DNA of 64,000 nt from Atherinomorus stipes (taxonomy: Eukaryota; Chordata; Actinopteri; Atheriniformes; Atherinidae). The position numbers and the translations under genes are program-made. The first letter of the stretch is position 1. Each line of letters starts with the position of its first letter. The stretch is from positions 86,207-150,206 of the forward strand of contig JALJCO010003446.1 of assembly GCA_023101725.1 (NCBI GenBank), in the 5' to 3' direction. Below are positions 57,601 through 64,000 of the stretch, one piece after another. The notes below the pieces were generated by a model. That model saw only the letters and a program-made list of their open reading frames with translations, was not told the origin of the DNA and made no database searches.

Positions 57601-60600
57601 CCAACATCAGTATGTACCAACATCAGTATGTACCAACATCAGTACTTACCAGCATCAGTTCATACCAACATCAGTATGTACCAACATCAGTATGTACCAA
57701 CATCAGTATGTACCAACATCAGTATGTACCAACATCAGTACGTACCAACATCAGTATGTACCAGCATCAGTTCATACCAACATCAGTTTGTACCAACATC
57801 AGTAGGTACCAACATCAGTACGTACCAGCATCAGTTCATACCAACATCAGTATGTACCAACATCATTATGTACCAACATCAGTACGTACCAGCATCAGTT
57901 CATACCAACATCAGTATGTACCAACATCAGTATGTACCAACATCAGTACGTACCAGCATGAAGTCGTACCAGCATCAGTTCATACCAACATCAGTATGTA
58001 CCAACATCAGTATGTACCAACATCAGTACGTACCAGCATCAGTTCATACCAACATCAGTATGTACCAACATCAGTATGTACCAACATCAGTACGTACCAG
58101 CATCAGTATGTACCAGCATCAGTCCGTACCAGCATCAGTACGTACCAACATCAGTCTATACCAACATCAGTATGTACCAGCATCAGTCTGTACCAGCATC
58201 AGTACGTACCAGTATCAGTCGGTACCAATATCATTCTGTACCAGCATCAGTCTATACCAACATCAGTATGTACCAGCATCAGTCTGTACCAGCATCAGTA
58301 CGTACCAGTATCAGTCGGTACCAATATCATTCTGTACCAGCATCAGTATGTACCAGCATCAGTCTGTACCAGCATCAGTACGTACCAGTATCAGTCGGTA
58401 CCAATATCATTCTGTACCAGCATCAGTCTATACCAACATCAGTATGTACCAGCATCAGTCTGTACCAGCATCAGTACGTACCAGTATCAGTCGGTACCAA
58501 TATCATTCTGTACCAGCATCAGTATGTACCAGCATCATTCTGTACCAGCATCAGTATGTACCAGCATCAGTATGTACCAGCATCAGTCTGTACCAGCATC
58601 AGTACGTACCAGTATCAGTCGGTACCAATATCATTCTGTACCAGCATCAGTCTATACCAACATCAGTATGTACCAGCATCAGTCCGTACCAGCATCAGTC
58701 CGTACCAGCATCAGTATGTACCAGCATCAGTCCGTACCAGCATCAGTATGTACCAGCATCAGTCCGTACCAGCATCAGTATGTACCAGCATCAGTTCGTA
58801 CCAGCATCAGTACGTACCAACATCAGTATGTACCAGAATCAGTACATACCAACATCAGTACGTACCAACATCAGTATGTACCAGAATCAGTACGTACCAA
58901 CATCAGTCTGTACCAACATCAGTACATACCAGCATCAGTTCGTACCAGCATTAGTACGTACCAACATCAGTCTTTACCAGCATCAGTATGTACCAGCATC
59001 AGTCCGTACCAGCATCAGTCCGTACCAGCATCAGTATGTACCAGCATCAGTTCATACCAACATCAGTATGTACCAACATCAGTACGTACCAGCATCAGTC
59101 TGTACCAACATCAGTACGTACCAACATCAGTACGTACCAGCATCAGTTCATACCAACATCAGTATGTACCAACATCAGTACGTACCAGCATCAAGTCGTA
59201 CCAACATCAGTCTGTACCAACATCAGTACGTACCAACATCAGTACGTACCAACATCAGTACGTACCAGCATCAGTCCGTACCAGCATCAGTATGTACCAA
59301 CATCAGTACGTACCAGCATCAGTCTGTACCAGCATCAGTCCGTACCAACATCAGTACGTACCAGCATCAGTACGTACCAGCATCAGTACGTACCAGCATC
59401 AGTCCGTACCAGCAGCATCAGTCCGTACCAGCATCAGTATGTACCAGCATCAGTACGTACCAGCATCAGTACATACCAGCATCAGTACGTACCAGCATCA
59501 GTATGTACCAACATCAGTACGTACCAGCATCAGTCTGTACCAGCATCAGTCCGTACCAACATCAGTACGTACCAGCATCAGTACGTACCAGCATCAGTAC
59601 GTACCAGCATCAGTCCGTACCAGCAGCATCAGTCCGTACCAGCATCAGTATGTACCAGCATCAGTACGTACCAGCATCAGTACGTACCAGCATCAGTACG
59701 TACCAGCATCAGTATGTACCAACATCAGTACGTACCAGCATCAGTCTGTACCAGCATCAGTCCGTACCAACATCAGTATGTACCAACATCAGTATGTACT
59801 AACATCAGTACGTACCAGCATCAGTTCATACCAACATCAGTATGTACCAACATCAGTATGTACCAACATCAGTACGTACCAGCATCAGTTCATACCAACA
59901 TCAGTATGTACCAACATCAGTATGTACCAACATCAGTATGTACCAACATCAGTACTTACCAGCATCAGTTCATACCAACATCAGTATGTACCAACATCAG
60001 TATGTACCAACATCAGTATGTACCAACATCAGTATGTACCAACATCAGTATGTACCAACATCAGTACGTACCAACATCAGTATGTACCAGCATCAGTTCA
60101 TACCAACATCAGTATGTACCAACATCAGTATGTACCAACATCAGTACGTACCAGCATCAGTTCATACCAACATCAGTATGTACCAACATCATTATGTACC
60201 AACATCAGTACGTACCAGCATCAGTTCATACCAACATCAGTATGTACCAACATCATTATGTACCAACATCAGTACGTACCAGCATCAGTTCATACCAACA
60301 TCAGTATGTACCAACATCAGTATGTACCAACATCAGTACGTACCAGCATGAAGTCGTACCAGCATCAGTTCATACCAACATCAGTATGTACCAACATCAG
60401 TATGTACCAACATCAGTACGTACCAGCATCAGTTCATACCAACATCAGTATGTACCAACATCAGTATGTACCAACATCAGTACGTACCAGCATCAGTATG
60501 TACCAGCATCAGTCCGTACCAGCATCAGTACGTACCAACATCAGTCTGTACCAACATCAGTATGTACCAGCATCAGTCTGTACCAAGCATCAGTACGTAC

Positions 60601-61365
60601 CAGTATCAGTCGGTACCAATATCATTCTGTACCAGCATCAGTCTATACCAACATCAGTATGTACCAGCATCAGTCTGTACCAGCATCAGTACGTACCAGC
60701 ATCAGTCGGTACCAATATCATTCTGTACCAGCATCAGTATGTACCAGCATCAGTCTGTACCAGCATCAGTACGTACCAGCATCAGTCCGTACCAATATCA
60801 TTCTGTACCAGCATCAGTCTATACCAACATCAGTATGTACCAGCATCAGTCTGTACCAGCATCAGTACGTACCAGTATCAGTCGGTACCAATATCATTCT
60901 GTACCAGCATCAGTATGTACCAGCATCATTCTGTACCAGCATCAGTATGTACCAGCATCAGTATGTACCAGCATCAGTCTGTACCAGCATCAGTCCGTAC
61001 CAGTATCAGTCCGTACCAATATCATTCTGTACCAACATCAGTCTATACCAACATCAGTATGTACCAGCATCAGTATGTACCAGCATCAGTCTGTACCAGC
61101 ATCAGTCCGTACCAGTATCAGTCGGTACCAATATCATTCTGTACCAGCATCAGTCTATACCAACATCAGTATGTACCAGCATCAGTCTGTACCAGCATCA
61201 GTACGTACCAGTATCAGTCTGTACCAATATCATTCTGTACCAGCATCAGTATGTACCAGCATCATTCTGTACCAGCATCAGTATGTACCAGCATCAGTAT
61301 GTACCAGCATCAGTCCGTACCAGCATCAGTCCGTACCAGCATCAGTCCTTACCAGCATAAGTACG
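54627..61365. repeat. 16-bp minisatellite, about 6.7 kb
   Basis: About 420 units of 16 bp (gtaccagcatcagtac/gtaccaacatcagtat and variants). The unit has no stop in any forward frame, so all three + frames stay open for long spans, the longest 1,267 codons, each spelling a 16-residue pattern such as YQHQYVPASVRTSIS. A rarer unit with cagtatcagtcggtaccaat and ttctgtac forms sub-blocks. A 3-bp insertion (accagcagcatcag) at 57084, 57295, 59410 and 59621 reveals a 211-bp and a 2,326-bp higher-order period. GC-rich islands interrupt it at about 55.93-56.56 kb. Not a gene. Confidence 0.97.
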
Positions 61366-61559
61366 TAGCTCTCCACCTCTGTTCCTATTTGAGCCGCTTA
61401 TTAAACACTTGTTAAACAGCAACACTCCTCGTTTTCCACGGCGGGTCCGGTTAAACCAAACACCGCCCGCTCCCTCTTCATACTGCAGCCTGGATGCTAT
61501 GCATCTTTCCCATCTTATTCCCGTCTCGCTATAGCATTTATTTTATTTCACATTAAACC
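61366..61559. other. Spacer between arrays
   Basis: No feature identified. Confidence 0.4.
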
Positions 61560-61797
61560 ACCGGTTACTACCATTAGCTTCGTTAGTGTACCTGCTGGTT
61601 ACTACCGTTAGCTTAGTTAGCGTACCTGCTGGTTACTACCGTTAGCTTAGTTAGCGTACCTGCTGGTTACTACCGTTAGCTTAATTAGCGTACCTGCTGG
61701 TTACTACCGTTAGCTTAATTAGCGTACCTGCTGGTTACTACCGTTAGCTTAATTAGCGTACCTGCTGGTTACTACCGTTCTTATACCTGCTGGTTAC
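61560..61797. repeat. 34-bp minisatellite (second family)
   Basis: Six to seven units of 34 bp: ctggttactaccgttagctt and aattagcgtacctg. The last unit is truncated (ccgttcttatacctg). Confidence 0.93.
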
Positions 61798-61894
61798 CGG
61801 TCACTCCAGCGTCTCCAATTGGATCTCCTTCAGGGACAGCACCGCCTCCAGAACGTCCACCTCCTGATACAATAATCCATACCTGTAATCCTCC

Positions 61895-62265
61895 ACACAT
61901 GACCCGGTCCAGTGGACCTCCTGACGTGACCCGGTCCACGTGGACCTCCCGACGTGACCCGGTCCACGTGGACCTCCTGACGTGACCCGGTCCCAGTGGA
62001 CCTCCCGACGTGACCCGGTCCACATGGACCTCCTGACGTGACCTGGTCCCAGTGGACCTCCCGACGTGACCCGGTCCACGTGGACCTCCCGACGTGACCC
62101 GGTCCACGTGGACCTCCCGAGAGGCAGTGGATCGAGTGAGGTCAGTGGGGATCCCAGATTGACCGGCCCAGGACCTCCCGACGTGACCCGGTCCCAGTGG
62201 ACCTCCCGACGTGACCCGGTCCACGTGGACCTCCCGACGTGACCCGGTCCACATGGACCTTCTGA
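61895..62265. repeat. 28-bp minisatellite with E-box palindromes
   Basis: About 12 units of 28 bp (acctcccgacgtgacccggt + ccacgtgg), interrupted near 62115-62170 by unrelated sequence. Five units carry the palindrome tccacgtgga with a CACGTG core; others have ccagtgg or ccacatgg. A minus-strand open frame over it (REVHVDRVTSGG repeats) is a by-product. Confidence 0.93.
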
Positions 62266-62423
62266 CAGCAGACAGCCTCCAGCATCGCTGAACTGCAGCC
62301 ACTCCTACAGGTGCTGCCACCCCCCCCTTCCTGACACAAGGACCTCCTCCTCCTCTCTCCTCAGTCACACGGTGTGATGGCTGGAAAGCATCGGTACAGG
62401 ATCTGGATGCTTCGCTTTCCATC

Positions 62424-62706
62424 ATATTAATCTCCTCAAACGTGTTCCAGCTTGTTTATTATCGTGCAGCGTAGCTGCTGATTCCTGGTGAGTTAACGTG
62501 GAGTCAGAGCACAAACCAACCCGGTGATGTCAGAGCTTAGAGAACTGCAACATGGCGGCGCTCTTGTCCTAAAAACATAAAACTTCGCTACGTTTTCATT
62601 TATATGCTTCTATTTTTCACGTTTGGTATATAATTATTGATCAGACCAGGACTCAGTCTAGTAAATAAAGTCAGGGTGGCTGACTGTTTCATTTCCACTT
62701 TAAAGG
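62424..62706 (-). repeat. Inverted repeat pair IR, right copy, split
   Basis: Reverse complement of 54300-54465 in two collinear blocks: 62625-62706 (tgatcagaccaggactcagt, ctagtaaataaagt, atttccacttt) and 62424-62463 (attaatctcctcaaacgtgt, tccagcttgtttatta). They are separated by about 160 bp absent from the left copy. Confidence 0.82.
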
Positions 62707-63489
62707 TTGATGAAAGTGAGCGGACATCCCGTCGGCTAAAGTCTCCTCCGTCCTGCTGGGTTTCACCCTCTGGATCCTGGACTGGAGCGACTGGGCTGTG
62801 AAGGCCCACTTTCACTCTCTGCTTGTTTATCGACAGCAGATGAATAAAGATATAAAAAAATAACCGATTTTTCATTTTTCAGTTTAAATCAGATCCTAGT
62901 AAACTTATCAGATCACTTCAGTCTGAAGGTAAACGATGTCATCAGGTTTACACTCACCAGCAACTTTATCAGGTCCAGAACTGCCTCAGATTCTTGTGTG
63001 ATAGATCCAACGAGATGCTGGAACATAAAACTAACTATAATTATACTACTAAAAATCTTTGCAACATGGAGCATCATCCTGCTGGAAGCAGCATCAGAAG
63101 ATGCTCCACTGTGGTCATTAAGGGATGGACTGGTGTGATTGGCTGCTTAGATATTTGAACAGCTGATAAGGTGGCTGGTGAGTGATGATATTTTATCAGC
63201 AGAATTTTGTCGATACTTTGTTTTTGTTTTTGTCCAGTGGTCTTCGTGCTAGTGGACATTAGTGAGCCAAAAACGGACGCTTGCATCTTCACATTCACAC
63301 CAAACACTGGGGACTTGTACGCTTTCTGTCTCTGAATGAACAGCAGCTAGTTTTCATCAGTTATGCGATAATTAGTTTGTCAGTTAGTGAAAAACTAAAC
63401 AAGCAAGTTAACCGGAGCAGCTTTATGTCCTGGATGTTGATTTCTCACTTTTTTGTCTATTTATTGATCAAATGTACACACTCATAAAC
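62707..63489. other. shank2: Intron segment, nothing recognised
   Basis: Apparently single-copy intron. No exon with SHANK2 similarity was found, so the next coding exon lies beyond the window. Confidence 0.55.
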
Positions 63490-63650
63490 AGAGGTACGAG
63501 ACAGGAACATTTCTGTACCTGTAGGTACATTTTTTACAAATATATTGGTCTTTATGAGGCCAGAAGTACCTATATACTATGAAAAAAGGGTCCAAAGTAA
63601 CATAAAATACAAATTTGTACCATTCCAACCCTAAGGGTACCTGCAGCATT
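63490..63650. mobile_element. Possible ggtac-rich MITE
   Basis: Clustered short palindromes and ggtac motifs: cagaggtacgagacaggaac, tgtacctgtaggtacattt, agaagtacctatatact, tttgtaccattccaaccct, agggtacctgcag. This resembles a teleost repeat rich in aggtacaaaaatgtacc (recalled). Termini are not defined. Confidence 0.4.
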
Positions 63651-64000
63651 GAAAAATGTGTGTAGCTTGTACAATAACTATAAATAGCAGTACTTCTAAG
63701 CAGTAGTATAATCGTTCAGCCTAATAGAGACATTAAGAATATTAATCACATCAGTTGCTGCACTTTGTTTTGGTTCAGTAAGAATAGGATTTTACAGAGA
63801 ATTTACAGATCTGACACGTCCAGATTCAGCATCATGCTAACAAATCAACATGAAAACGGAGGATTTATGGATCACAAGGACCCAGTTGTAAAAATATTCA
63901 ACCTTTGTTTTCATCTGTTTAGTAGTTGTTTTTGTACAACCGGGACAGAGGACTTACTTTTTTTCTGAGATGGAAAAAACCCTCCTTACATCCATGTCAG
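63651..64000. other. shank2: Intron segment at right edge
   Basis: AT-rich; no feature supported. An open frame at 63765-63968 has no recognisable similarity. Confidence 0.5.

Noticed and set aside
57612..61415. A 1,267-codon open frame encoding YQHQ/VPASVRTSIS repeats (and companions in the other two frames)
   Set aside because: Produced by a 16-bp unit with no stop in any forward frame; all frames are open and spell the same peptide pattern. No start context, domain or splice structure.
1..64000. tRNA, rRNA or microRNA genes
   Set aside because: No cloverleaf with A/B boxes or rRNA-like block was recognised. The many hairpins belong to palindromic transposons; a covariance-model scan was not possible here.

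Overview
The window looks like a euchromatic segment of a teleost (probably percomorph) fish genome. The evidence is one split vertebrate gene with GT/AG introns, a CpG-rich start region, relics of Tc1/mariner, hAT and TTAA-type DNA transposons and of non-LTR retrotransposons, and a very heavy load of tandem repeats. No bacterial, plasmid or phage organisation is visible.

The only well-supported gene is the 5' part of a SHANK2 (ProSAP1) orthologue on the + strand. Five coding exons can be placed: 4668-4839 (alternative first exon of the short isoform), 11686-11810, 50991-51126, 53583-53663 and a 9-nt microexon at 53765-53773. Joined in phase they give 523 nt (174 codons plus one base): a short isoform-specific N-terminus, the complete PDZ domain, the proline-rich linker and the start of the KSMTSELEEL segment. 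The rest of the protein (proline-rich scaffold, SAM domain) lies beyond the right edge. Bases 1-4000 are upstream flank or an upstream intron of longer isoforms. About 4020-4667 is a CpG-rich promoter/5'UTR.

Nearly everything else is intron: 6.8 kb, 39 kb, 2.5 kb, 101 bp and more than 10 kb. Twelve tandem arrays, with repeat units of 3, 11, 16, 21, 28, 33, 34 (two unrelated), 36, 61 (two unrelated) and about 187 bp, together cover roughly 24 kb, about 37% of the window. The largest are a 16-bp array of about 6.7 kb (54.63-61.37 kb) and an 11-bp array of about 2.75 kb (39.70-42.46 kb). Many long open frames are by-products of these stop-free units and are not genes.

The transposon record is layered. 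A hAT-like element at 8670-11139 has an exact 8-bp target duplication and hosts a CACTG-ended minisatellite element. A palindromic MITE at 5716-8257 carries a second family (A), which in turn carries a TTAA-flanked foldback (C) and a third element (B). A second A copy at about 20.6-21.3 kb gives the empty site for C. A 540-bp hAT-type MITE at 22887-23426 sits in another C copy, with its empty site at 44.8 kb. Coding relics are a broken Tc1 transposase (32.9-34.0 kb), a Tc1-like C-terminus (27.5 kb), and LINE reverse-transcriptase (39.3-39.6 kb) and endonuclease (49.5 kb) fragments.

I found no new multi-gene biological system. The most unusual features are the density of unrelated minisatellites in one neuronal scaffold gene, a long G-quadruplex-prone array on the transcribed-RNA-like strand, a 2,326-bp higher-order period in the 16-bp array, and an inverted sequence pair that brackets three of the arrays.
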